A stretch of 64,000 nucleotides of DNA from Dastarcus helophoroides (Eukaryota; Arthropoda; Insecta; Coleoptera; Bothrideridae). The notes under the pieces were generated by a model, which worked only from the letters and a program-made list of their open reading frames with translations, was not told where the DNA came from and did not search any database. This document shows, piece after piece, positions 23,773-35,000 of this stretch. The stretch lies in the NCBI GenBank assembly GCA_028583605.1, contig CM053327.1, positions 46,526,010 through 46,590,009 of the forward strand. Reading direction: 5' to 3'. Both the position numbers and the translations under genes were made by a program. How positions within the stretch are numbered: position 1 is the first letter of the stretch; each line of letters opens with the position of its first letter.

Positions 23773-23865
23773 TACCCCTTGGATCTGGGAATGTACTTCC
23801 ACCTTGGAGGATGGGTAATGGCTTTATTTATGTGTTGTTATGGTGGACAAATCATTATAGACTCG
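23773..23865 (+). CDS. OR1 exon 4
   Basis: Acceptor cccttttcag, donor tcg|gttagt, 93 nt, phase 0 at both ends. It encodes HLGGWVMALFMCCYGGQ. Confidence 0.85.
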
Positions 23866-24180
23866 GTTAGTATTATTATTCATTTAGTTAATACATTTTA
23901 CTTAACTTAAATAACTTAATAGAAGCTAACAAAACCGAAACATTTCTCTACGAACAATAAATAAATCCCCACTTTATACGTTTCACATAAAAAAGAAACT
24001 TTTCATAAAATGGATCCGATTGCTGGATTCGGTCCCCTTTTTTTTTCATTGACCCTTCCCGGATTATAAAAAATATATTCACAGCCCAATTTATATTATT
24101 GCTACGAGCTACGATAAAAAAAAACTTAGGACACTCTTGTTTCAATTACAAACAATTCAACAAATTAAAACTTTAGATTC

Positions 24181-24668
24181 TAATGCACAGACCAATAGGT
24201 TTGAACATTTATTAGATTCGAAGTTGGTGGAAACCAAAGACCGGTTTCGATCTTGTTAAATCTCGTCAGATAACAAGATCGAAACCGGTCTTTGGTTTCC
24301 ACCAACTTCGAATCTAATAAATGTTCAAACCTATTGACCTGTGCATTAGAATCCTTGTCTTCTGGGAACTTTTTCCTAGAGAGCAACCGCTTCGCGGTTT
24401 CAACTGTTGGTAGTTCAAATAGTTTTTGAATATTTCGATCTTTTTCTCAAAATTTCGTTTTTCGAAACTTAGATCTATTCTTAAATTTAGATCTAGTTTT
24501 AAATCTCTCTTAAGTCTGTGCATTAGAATCCTTGTCTTCTGGGAACTTTTTCCTAGAGAGCAACCGCTTCGCTAGGTGGCAGTGTTTCAACTGTTGGTAG
24601 TTCAGCTACCTATGATTCGCCACTATATACGTCGCCTGGAGGGCTGCATGAATTTGAAGTCTAGGTTC
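24181..24668. repeat. Family B copy with a long hairpin
   Basis: 24181-24350 is a near-perfect inverted repeat: a segment with aatgcacagaccaatagg and gaaaccaaagaccggtttcg returns in reverse complement. It is followed by half elements with gagcaaccgcttcgc and a tail ending near gggctgcatgaatttgaagt. Confidence 0.65.
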
Positions 24669-24834
24669 TATTCTACTTGCATAAAACTTTAGTGTTTACT
24701 CCTAAAAGTAATTGAGTCCATATAAAGTTAATTTAATTAAGACAGTTTACCCGTCAATTGTTTTTCTACAGATTTTTTTTTTAATTTTTGTCACATGTTA
24801 TCTCAACGCTTGCAAAATTAAAAGATCCTTGCTG

Positions 24835-25660
24835 GTGCCGAAATCGAGATAATCAATGTCAAACTTACGATTTTTAACATGTAACATGTAGACGAATTTC
24901 GAAGAGATTTTAATTTAAAGTTATACATTTCACGGAATCTCGATGCTGCATTTCGCACGTTAGGGAAACATCTTAAAGTATAGGCAATATGGCAGTTCCA
25001 GTACTCCTTCTGAATCCCTTTGGTCGCGCTTTCACTGAAGCTCCGTCGCGAAAATGTTATCATCATCTGACACGAAATTTCGATGCTTCATTCCGTACGT
25101 TGGGGAAACATCTTAAAGTATAGACAATATAGCAGTTCCAATACTCCTTTTGAGTTCCTTTGATTGCGCTTTCACTGAAGCTCTAAATTCCTTGGATCGC
25201 TTTCACTAAAGCTGCGTCGCAAAAATCTTATCCTTATCTGACACGAAAGTTCGATGCTTCATTCCGTACGTTAGGGAAACATCTTAAAGTATTTGCAACA
25301 TAGCAGCTCCACTACTCCTTCGAATCCTTTTCGTCGCTTCCATTAGAGTTCCTTCGCAAAAATCTTCGATGGTTTAAACATCTTTAAGTAATACTCATAA
25401 GTTATGAATCATAATATACTTTATTAACGCTAAAAACGCTCAATATTTCAAAATTCCAAAAGGTTTTCGTTGGCAAATTTTTAACGAAAACCTTGTATAA
25501 TTTTTAAATTTTGTTGCGTTTTTATTGTTAATAAAGTTCATTAGTTATGGATATTAAAGAATTCCACCAAAGAAGGGTTGGAAATGTCAATTATCTTGAA
25601 GTAATAGCAACAAAGCAGCTCCACTGCTCCTTCTAGATGGCTTTGGCGAAAGCTCCGACG
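24835..25660. repeat. Imperfect tandem repeats in OR1 intron 4
   Basis: Units of roughly 130-190 bp contain cgatgcttcattccgtacgt, gggaaacatcttaaagtata and gctttcactgaagctc. Copies start near 24940, 25080, 25240 and, more diverged, 25590. Related words reappear in opposite orientation near 26870, 27360 and 28600. Confidence 0.6.
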
Positions 25661-25967
25661 CGCGAATGTTTTTCATAAGCAGTGTAGTGTTGTCGACTTA
25701 AAAAATCTACTGCAAAGCGGCGTGGAGATTTGTATTATTGTATCCACGCGCATAGTCTATGCTAAAAATCGAGTCTTGCTGTCGAATCGCAGATACAACA
25801 TTCTAAATACTTGTGGCTACTTTTGGCTAAAAAAAAAATCACTGTTATTTCTTTTTAAGTTTTAACTTGTGTGGCTGCCCATTTTTTTTTAATTTTTAAG
25901 TGCCCATTTGTTTTAATTTCTAAGTGCCCATTTTTTTTTAATTTCTCAGTATTCTATCTTATTTCAG

Positions 25968-26120
25968 AGTCAAGCTATTGCCTATTCCATATATAATTCA
26001 AAATGGTATAACGTAGATGTGAAAATGCAGAAGCTTCTGCTAATAATGGCCATGAGGTCCGCTAGACCAATCGAGGTAAAAGGAGCCTTAGGAACGTTCA
26101 GTCTTGAATTGTTTTGTTCG
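25968..26120 (+). CDS. OR1 exon 5
   Basis: Acceptor ttatttcag, donor tcg|gtaata, 153 nt, phase 0. It encodes SQAIAYSIYNSKWY and MRSARPIEVKGALGTF, the conserved C-terminal block of 7tm_6 receptors. Confidence 0.85.
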
Positions 26121-26176
26121 GTAATACTCCATGATCGATTCTAGCATATGCACCATTTTTAATAAATGTTTTTCAG

Positions 26177-26236
26177 ATTGTAAAAAGTACGTATTCTTTA
26201 ATCACTGTGTACAGTCGTATAGGTAATAATAACTAA
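26177..26236 (+). CDS. OR1 exon 6 (terminal)
   Basis: Acceptor tttttcag. It encodes IVKSTYSLITVYSRIGNNN and a stop. AATAAA follows at 26278, 42 nt after the stop. Confidence 0.8.
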   Translation: MVKSTYSLITVYSRIGNNN

Positions 26237-26599
26237 CTCTTAGAAGCTTAGAAGCAACAATTTTCTATTTTATACTCAATAAACGTTTTTACATTTATTG
26301 AGTTTCATTTAAATATTCAGTAATTGGATTGGAAACTTTATTCTAGAGCCATTATTTGTAAACAATAAAGTGCTTATTAGATATATCACTAAAGATGTAA
26401 TACAAAGGCGGTTATAATGTTGTTTCACGATTTGATTATGATCACGCCCGCCCACAGGTGCAATCAATTACATATTAATTTGCCAATCGCTACTCGTTAC
26501 ACAAACTACTTAACGCAGTCGTACAAATTTAACGACAAATGCGACAATAACATTCTTAGATTTTAAGGTTTCAAGCAGTTCTACTTTCTTCGTCGTTGT

Positions 26600-29500
26600 C
26601 GCGTCAGCAGAAAACTTTTATTTGTCGGCGGTCGAAGTGTTCCGATGTTAATGATCGAGACCGAAGTGAGAGCGGTCAACTTTTTTTCTCATCGTGAAAG
26701 CGGTCGACTTTCTTCCTCATCAGTTAATGTGCCAGGTACCGTTTTCAGGCGGGAGAGTACAGCCCTTGGTGTAATACTTTCTCGATAAAGGGGGTTGGCA
26801 CCTTTAAGGGGTGTTTATATGTAATGTTTTTTTTTGTGGAAGTTTGTTGCCTGATGTTTCTCTAACCTACGAAACGAAGCATCGAAATCCCATGAAATGT
26901 ATACAATTACTGAAAATTGAAATACAAATCATGTCCCATGCAACCAAGAAGATTTCGACTTTTTCCTTGAAATTTCTTAGTGTTCAAGATCGGAGTGAGA
27001 ACGGTCGACTTTCTTCCTCATCAGTTAATGTGCAAGGTGCCACTTTTACGCGGGAGAGTACAGCCCTTGGTGTAATATCTTCTCAATAAAGGGAATTGGC
27101 ACCTTTAGGGGGTATGTATATATAACGTTTTCTTTTGTGAAAGTTTATTGCCTGATGGCTATAAAAGAACTGCGGAAAATTTTAACTTTTTCCCAAAATT
27201 GGCACACTGTTTTTTTTCTGAATTTGAAGACTGAGATATTTTGAATTTCTACTAGATTTCGACTTTTTCGTTGAAATTTCGATCTTTTCTCGTAATAACT
27301 TCAAAAAGGTAAAGAAGTACTAATGGAGCTGCTGTGTTGCCATTACTTCAAGATGTTTCTCTAACCTGCGGAACGAAGCATCGAAATCCCGTGAAACGTA
27401 TACAATTACTGAAAATTGAAATACAAATCTTGTCCACTGGAACCAAGAAAGATTTAAAAAAAAACAACAATGGTTACTCTAACGCGCCTCGATAACCAAA
27501 CAATCATCTTTAGAGAGATACTGAGTATATATATAATATATAAATATATATATATACAAGATTTTCTTTGTTGTCTAGCGATGATCACAGATCACATGTT
27601 AACAGAAGAAAGGTACTTCATCAGGAAACAAGTTAATTTAATTAATGATTCAAGGATACAAAGTTAGACTGGACGTGCTCCCTCTGCTTTTTCAATAGTC
27701 AATTGGAAACTCTCCGAAAAAATACGTTGACGTTTTTACCTTCTGTTATACGTCTCTAATTACGGTCGAAGTGTTCGGACGTTAGTGATCAAGACGGGAG
27801 TGAGAACGGTCGACTTTCTTCCTCATCAGTTAATGTGCAAGGTGCCACTTTCAGGCGGGAGAGTACAGCCCTTGGTGTAATACCTTCTCAATAAAGGGAA
27901 TTGGCACCTTTAGGGGGTATGTATATATAGCGTTTTCTTTTGTGGAAGTTTGTTGCCTGATGGCTATAAAAGAACTGCTTACACCTCATCTCTTTTGCTA
28001 CCATTCCTTGACTTATCGATTGCCGACCCGCGCACGTAAACAAAATGCTTCATCAGGAAACAACTCAATTTAATTCATGATTCAAGGATACAAAGTTAGA
28101 CTGGACATGATCACTCTGCTTTTTAAATAATCAATTGGAAACTCTCCGAAAAAATACGCTGACGTTTTTACCTTCTGTTATACGTCTTTAATTACGGTCG
28201 AAGTGTTCGGATGTTAGTGATCAAGACGGGAGTGAGAACGGTCGACTTTCTTCCTCATCAGTTAATGTGCCAGGTACCGTTTTCAGGCGGGAGAGTACAG
28301 CCCTTGGTGTATTACCTTCTCGATAAAGGGGATTGGCACCTTTTAGGGGTATGTATATATAACGTTTTCTTTTGTGGAAGTTTGTTGCCTGATGGCTATA
28401 ACAGAACTGCGGAAAATTTCAACTCCTTCTCAAAATTGACACACTGTTTTTTTTTCAGAATTCGAAGACTCTAAGATATTTTGAATTTCTACTAGATTTC
28501 GACTTTTTCCTTAAAATTTCGATCTTTTTTCATAATAACTTCAAAAAGGTAAAAAAGGACTAATGGAGCTGCCATGTTGCCATTACTTCAAGATGTTTCC
28601 CTAACCTGAAGAACGAAGCATCGAAATCCCATGAAACGTATACAATTACTGAAAATTGAAATACAAATCATGTCCCCTACAACCAAGAAGGATTAAAAAA
28701 ACAACAATGGTTGCTCTAACGCGCTTCGATAGCCAAACCATCATCTTCAGAGAGATTCTGAGTATATATATGTAGGATTTTCTTTGGTCACAGGTTAACA
28801 GAAGAAAAGTATTTCATCAGGAAGTCAATTTAATTAATGATTCAAGGATACAAAATTAGACTGGACATGATCACTCTGCTTTTTAAATAATCAATTGGAA
28901 ACTCTCCGAAAAAATACGTTGACGTTTTTACCTTCTGTTATACGTCTCTAATTACCGTCGAAGTATTCGGATGTTAGTGATCAAGACGGGAGTGAGAACG
29001 GTCGACTTTCTTCCTCATCAGTTAATGTGCAAGGTGCCACTTTCAGGCGGGACAGTACAGCCCTTGGTGTATTACCTTCTCGATAAAGGGGATTTGGCAC
29101 CTTTTAGGGGTATGTATATATAACGTTTTCTTTTGTGGAAGTTTGTTGCCTGATGACTATAAAATAACTGCTTACACCTCATCTCTTTTGCTACCATTCC
29201 TTCACTTATTGCCGACCCGCACGCGCAAACAAAATACTTAATCAGGAAACAAGTCAATTTACCTAATGATTCAAGGACACAAGGTTAGACTTGACATGAT
29301 CACTTTGCTTTTTAAATAATTGGAAATTCTATGAAAAAATACGTTGACGTTTTTACCTTCCGTTATACGTCCCTAATTACGGTTGAAGTGTTCGAATGTT
29401 AGTGATCGAGACGGGAGTGAGAACGGTCGACTTTCTTCCTCATCAGTTAATGTGCAAGGTGCCACTTTCAGGCGGGAGAGTACAGCCCTTGGTGTAATAC

Positions 29501-31360
29501 CTTCTCAATAAAGGGAATTGGCACCTTTAGGGGGTATGTATACAACATTTTCTTTTGTGGAAGTTTGTTGCCTGATGACTATAAAATAACTGCTTACACC
29601 TCATCTCTTTTGCTACCATTCCTTCACTTATTGCCGACCCGCGCGCAAACAAAATACTTAATCAGGAAACAAGTCAATTTACCTAATGATTCAAGGATAC
29701 AAGGTTAGACTGAACATGATCACTCTGCTTTTTAAATAATTGGAAATTCTCCGAAAAAATACGTTGACGTTTTTACCTTCTGTTGTACGTCTCTAATTAC
29801 GGTTGAACTGTTCGGATGTTAGTGATCGAGACGGGAGTGAGAACGGTCGACTTTCTTCCTCATCAGTTCATGTGCAAGGTGCCGCTTTCAGGCGGGAGAG
29901 TACAGCCCTTGGTGTAATACCTTCTCAATAAAGGTAATTGGCACCTTTAGGGGGTATGTATACAACGTTTTCTTTTGTGGAAGTTTGTTGCCTGATGACT
30001 ATAAAATAACTGCTTACACCTTATCTCTTTTGCTACCATTCCTTCACTTATTGCCGACCCGCACGCGCAAACAAAATACATAATCAGGAAACCAGTCAAT
30101 TTACCTAATGATTCAAGGACACAAGGTTAGACTTGACATGATCACTTTGCTTTTTAAATAATTGGAAATTCTATGAAAAAATACGTTGACGTTTTTACCT
30201 TCCGTTATACGTCCCTAATTACGGTTGAAGTGTTCGAATGTTAGTGATCGAGACGGGAGTGAGAACGGTCGACTTTCTTCCTCATCAGTTAATGTGCAAG
30301 GTGCCACTTTCAGGCGGGAGAGTACAGCCCTTGGTGTAATACCTTCTCAATAAAGGGAATTGGCACCTTTAGGGGGTATGTATACAACGTTTTCTTTTGT
30401 GGAAGTTTGTTGCCTGATGGCTATAAAAGAACTGCTTAGACCTCATCTCTTTTGCCACCATTCCTTGACTTATCGATTACCGACCCGCGCACGTAAACAA
30501 AATACTTCATCAGGAACCACGTCAATTAAATTAATGATTCAAGGATACAAGGTTAGACTTGACATGATCACTCTGCTTTTTAAGTAATCAATTGGAAACT
30601 CTCCGAAAAAATACGCTGACGTTTTTACCTTCTGTTATACGTCTCTAATTACGGTCGAAGTGTTCGAATGTTAGTAATCGAGACGGGAGTGAGAGCGGTC
30701 GACTTTCTTACTCATCAGTTAATGTGCAAGGTCCGCTTTCGGGCGGGAGAGTACAGCCCTTGGTGTAATACCTTCTCGATAAAGGGAGTTGGCACCTTTC
30801 AGGGGTATGTATAAATAACGTTTTCTTTTGCGGAAGTTTGTTGCCTGATGACTATAAAATAACTGCTTACACCTCATTTCTTTTGCTACCATTCCTTCAC
30901 TTATTGCCGACCCGCGCGCAAACAAAATACTTAATCAGGAAACAAGTCAATTTACCTAATGATTCAAGGATACAAGGTTAGACTGGACATGATCACTTTG
31001 CTTTTTAAATAATTGGAAACTCTCCGAAAAAATACGTTGACGTTTTTACCTTCCGTTATACGTCCCTAATTACGGTTGAAGTGTTCGAATGTTAGTGATC
31101 GAGACGGGAGTGAGAGCGGTCGACTTTCTTCCTCATCAGTTAATGTGCAAGATACCACTTTCAGGCGGGAGACTACAGCCCTTGGGGTAATACCTTCTCA
31201 ATAAAGGGAATTGGCGCCTTTAGGGGGTATGTATACAACATTTTCTTTTGTGGAAGTTTGTTGCCTGATGGCTATAAAAGAACTGCTTACACCTCATCTC
31301 TTTTGCTACCATTCCTTCACTTATCGATTGCCGATCCGCGCGCGTAAACAAACTGAAAAT
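26600..31360 (+). repeat. Satellite array, about 425-bp unit with TATA and AATAAA words
   Basis: About ten units lie between OR1 and OR2. The anchor cggtcgactttctt occurs at about 26702, 27004, 27809, 28241, 29001, 29426, 29846, 30268, 30698 and 31119. Typical spacing is 420-432 bp; the 760-805-bp gaps contain an inserted block. Most units contain gagagtacagcccttggtgt, a cAATAAAggga or gATAAAggg word, ggcaccttt, tggctataaaagaactgctt or the variant tgactataaaataactgc, and ttgccgacccgcgc. No long conserved frame is present. Confidence 0.85.
27470..27560. repeat. Family A half element and AT microsatellite in a satellite insert
   Basis: ctctaacgcgcctcgataac and atcatctttagagagatact are followed by about 35 bp of alternating at (27518-27555). 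A sister insert at 28690-28770 has the same order with a shorter AT run. Confidence 0.6.
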
Positions 31361-31467
31361 ATTAAATTTGTTTTCTCAACTTTTTCTCGCATGTGCTGCT
31401 AGGACGAATTTTGGCAATTTACGATATTGTAAAATTAATTAATTTTAGTTAATTTAGTTACTAGATT

Positions 31468-31612
31468 ATTATATTTATAATCAAATAAATTATATAATAA
31501 ATATATTTATAATCAAATAAATTATATAATAAATATATTTATAATCAAATAAATTATACAATAAATATATTTATAATCAAATAAATTATATAATAAATAA
31601 ATTTATAATCAA
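31468..31612. repeat. 32-bp AT minisatellite
   Basis: The unit taatcaaataaattatataa plus taaatatattta occurs about 4.5 times. Confidence 0.8.
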
Positions 31613-31984
31613 CATAAATGTTTTAAAGATAGATTGAAATATTTTTCATGAAGAAAAAAAAAGGAAATCCTTGTGAAATATTAGAACGACTAGTTCAGAT
31701 GGCGAATGTTTAAATATTGTATATAATTAGGTAGTCTAATATAAGTTAATGATGAAATTTTGAAAGTAATTAGAAGTGTTTATTTCCGCAGTTATATTAA
31801 CTTTATTAAAACCGTGTAATTAATTCAGAAACTTCAAACGAAACTTCTGCATTTCCGAATAACCAAAATTAATATCAAATTGTTGAAGTGGTCAATTGTA
31901 TTAAATATGCATTAAACTTCATAATTTTAGACAAGCTCTTATTACGATATAATAGCGAAGCAGATAATATTCAACCAAAGCAAT

Positions 31985-32000
31985 ATGTCTCGTCAAAGTG
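31985..32000 (+). CDS. OR2 exon 1, 16-nt micro-exon
   Basis: atgtctcgtcaaagtg then gtaagg. Its single extra base joins with at of the next exon to make Asp, giving MSRQSDIVQQEE. Confidence 0.65.
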
Positions 32001-35000
32001 GTAAGGACTTGATGCACTAAAACTAAAAAATCTTTCATTCACTTTCAAAATATTAATAATCACCATTCGAAAACATCTCATGAATTCAAATAAAGCAATA
32101 AGTTTATTTGCGTAATTTATTTGATTAAATACTACAAATACAAAAAATGAAAAGCGAGAGCACTTTTTATGGTTCCAGAGAGGAATTATAATCTCCCTTT
32201 CGAGTCCTCCCATCTTTTAGGGAGAGGTTTTTCTCGAAAACAATTTTTATTACCTAAAGTCTATCCTGTTTCAAATATTTTTTACTATACTGTTTCAAAT
32301 ATCTTTTACTCATGACTTTTTTATCTAGATATAGTGCAACAAGAAGAAGGGGAAGAATTGCAAGAAGCTGATGGAAGAGAAACAATCCTGGATGATATTT
32401 TTAGATTTCTGAGGTACTTAAACGTAATGCCACCTGTCACAGAAGAAAACAACCCTCGAATGATTTTCTACTTGAAATTGTTTCTCACGTATTCACCCCT
32501 TCTCGTCCTAGTACCTGGATGTATATCCCATTTAATGTATACTAAGATTTGTATGTATTTTTTGTATAAAAATTTTAAATATCTAAAGATTTCCTAGACC
32601 ATACTGGTTGGGATACCCAAGCCGACGTAACATTCATCTTATCCATGATCGGAGCCGGATACATCGATATTTCTGTGGTCATCGAAAGGAAGTCGATTCT
32701 AGCGATGCGAAACGAAATTTGCACATTTAGCGAATTTGGAAAACCGACGAAATTCGATAGCACCAAGAAGAAACACGATCTGCTTACCAGATTGTACATG
32801 GGTTATTGCGCTATCGCTATTTGTCTGGTTGGCATCTTCAAGTATCTATTTGGGATCAGAATTTGCGAAGAATTGAATGACAACTTGAAAATGAAAGATA
32901 ACTGTTATCTGTTCGTTACGGCTGTATTACCGATGGATACAAGTTCGCTTTCGGTTATTGGTGTCGTATCCTTTTTACAAATGGTAGGAACGATTTCTGT
33001 TTTGGCCGTCGGATCACTCACTACTTTGTCGGTTTACGAATTCGCTGAACATTTGGGGGTTTGTTATGATTTTTTAGGAGAAATTATAGAAAACGTGGTG
33101 AAACGAGAAGATTTGGATAATTACACGAAGCAAGCTATTATAAAACGTTGCGTAACGTACCACAGGAAAATTTTACGGTAACTTAGACAATGAATAAGGA
33201 TGCGTTTAGATTAGACACTTTATTCCGTACATTTCTCTCTAAATGTCAACTATTCTGAGAGAAGCTATCCGAGACTTATCTACACAGCTGGGAGAAGATA
33301 GCTTCTCTCAGAGAAGCTTCTTTCAGAGAAGCTATCCGAGACTTATCTACACAGCTGGGAGAAGATAGCTTCTCTTAAAGAAGCTTCTTTCAGAGGAGCT
33401 TTTTTCAGAGAAGCTTCTTTCAGAGAAGCTATCAGAGACTTATTCACACAGCTGGAAGAAGATAACTTCTCTCAGAGAAGCTTCTTTTAGAGAAGCTCTC
33501 AGAGACTTATCCACATAGCTGGGAGAAGATAACTTCTCTCAGAGAAGCTTCTTTCGGAGAAACTATCAGAGACTTATCCACACAGCTGGAAGAAGATAAC
33601 TTCTCTCAGAGAAGCTTCTTTTCGAGAAGCTATCCAAGACTTATCTACACAGCTGGGAGAAGATAGCTTCTGTCAAAGAGGCTTCTTTCAGAGGAGCTTC
33701 TTTCAGAGAAGCTTCTTTCAGAGAAGCTATCAGAGACTTATCCACACAGCTGGGAGAAGATAACTTCTCTCAGAGAAGCTTCTTTCCGAGAAGCTATCTG
33801 AGACTTATCCACACAGCTGGGAGAAGATAACTTCTCTCAGAGAAGCTTCTTTCAGAGGAGCTTCTTTCAGAGGAGCTTCTTTCAGAGGAGCTTCTTTCAG
33901 AGAAGCTTCTCTCAGAGAAGCTATCAAAGACTTATCCATACAGCTGGAAGAAGATAACTTCTCTCAGAGAAGCTTTTTTCCGAGAAGCTTTTTTCCGAGA
34001 AGCTATCTGAGACTTATCTACACAGCTGGGAGAAGATAGCTTCTCTTAGAGAAGCTTCTTTCAGAGGAGCTTCTTTCAGAGAAACTTTTTTCAGAGAAGC
34101 TATCAGAGACTTATCCACACAGCTGGGAGAAGATAACTTCTCTCAGAGAAGCTTCTTTCCGAGAAGCTATCTGAGACTTATCTACACAGCTGGGAGAAGA
34201 TAGCTTCTTTTAGAGAAACTTCTTTCAGAGGAACTTCTTTTAGAGAAGCTTCTTTCAAAGGAGCTTCTTTCAGAGAAGCTTCTTTTAGAGAAGCTATCAG
34301 AGACTTATTCACACAGCTGGAAGAAGATAACTTCTTTCAGAGAAGCTTCTTTTAGAGAAGCTATCAGAGACTTTTCCACACAGCTGGGAAAAGGTAACTT
34401 CTCTCAGAGAAGCTTCTTTCAGAGGAGCTTCTTTCAGAAAAGCTTCTTTTAGAGAAGCTTTCGGAGACTTATCCACATAGCTGGGAGAAGATAACTTTTC
34501 TCAGAGAAGCTATTTTCAGAGAAGTTATTCGAGACTTATCTACACAGCTGGGAGAAGATAGCTTCTCTCAGAGAAGCTTCTTTCAGAGGAGCTTCTTTCA
34601 GAGAAGCTTCTTTTAGAGCAGCTATCAGAGACTTATCCACACAGCTGGGAGAAGATAACTTCTCTCAAAGAAGCTTCTTTCAGAGAAGATATCCGAGACT
34701 TATCTACACAGTTGGGAGAAGTTAGCTTCTCTTAGAAAAGCTTCTTTTAGAGGAGCTTCTCTCAGAGAAGCTTCTTTCAGAGAAGCTTCTTTTAGAGAAG
34801 CTATCAGATACTTATCCACACAGCTGGGAGAAGACAACTTCTCTCAGAGAAGCTTCTTTCAGAGAAGCTATCAGAGACTTATCCACACAGCTGGGAGAAG
34901 CTTCTTTCAGAGAAGCTATCAGAGACTTATCCACACAGCTGGGAGAAGATAGCTTCTCTTAGAGAAGCTTCTTTCAGAGGAGCTTCTTTCAGAGAAGCTT

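Larger units (their letters stand above)
8667..26236 (+). pseudogene. Odorant receptor OR1 (7tm_6), frameshifted in exon 3
   Basis: Six exons: 8667-8871, 19506-20088, 21023-21123, 23773-23865, 25968-26120 and 26177-26236, about 397 residues, normal for insect ORs. The family is 7tm_6: inverted heptahelical, ligand-binding subunit with Orco. Shared marks with OR2 and OR3 are the CEFSKFGKPTRFEE block, the GGWVMALFMCCYGGQ exon, and a last part with SQAIAYSIYNSKWY and MRSARPIEVKGALGTF. Intron positions and phases match OR2 and OR3. Exon 3 is 101 nt instead of 100: an extra T in ttcttt (21057-21062) breaks the frame between CYSIF and LFIHSILTAV, with a stop soon after. Exons 4-6 remain clean, so the loss is recent or the extra base is a sequence error. 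Intron 1 is 10.6 kb of nested transposons. Divergence from OR2/OR3 is high. Confidence 0.85.
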
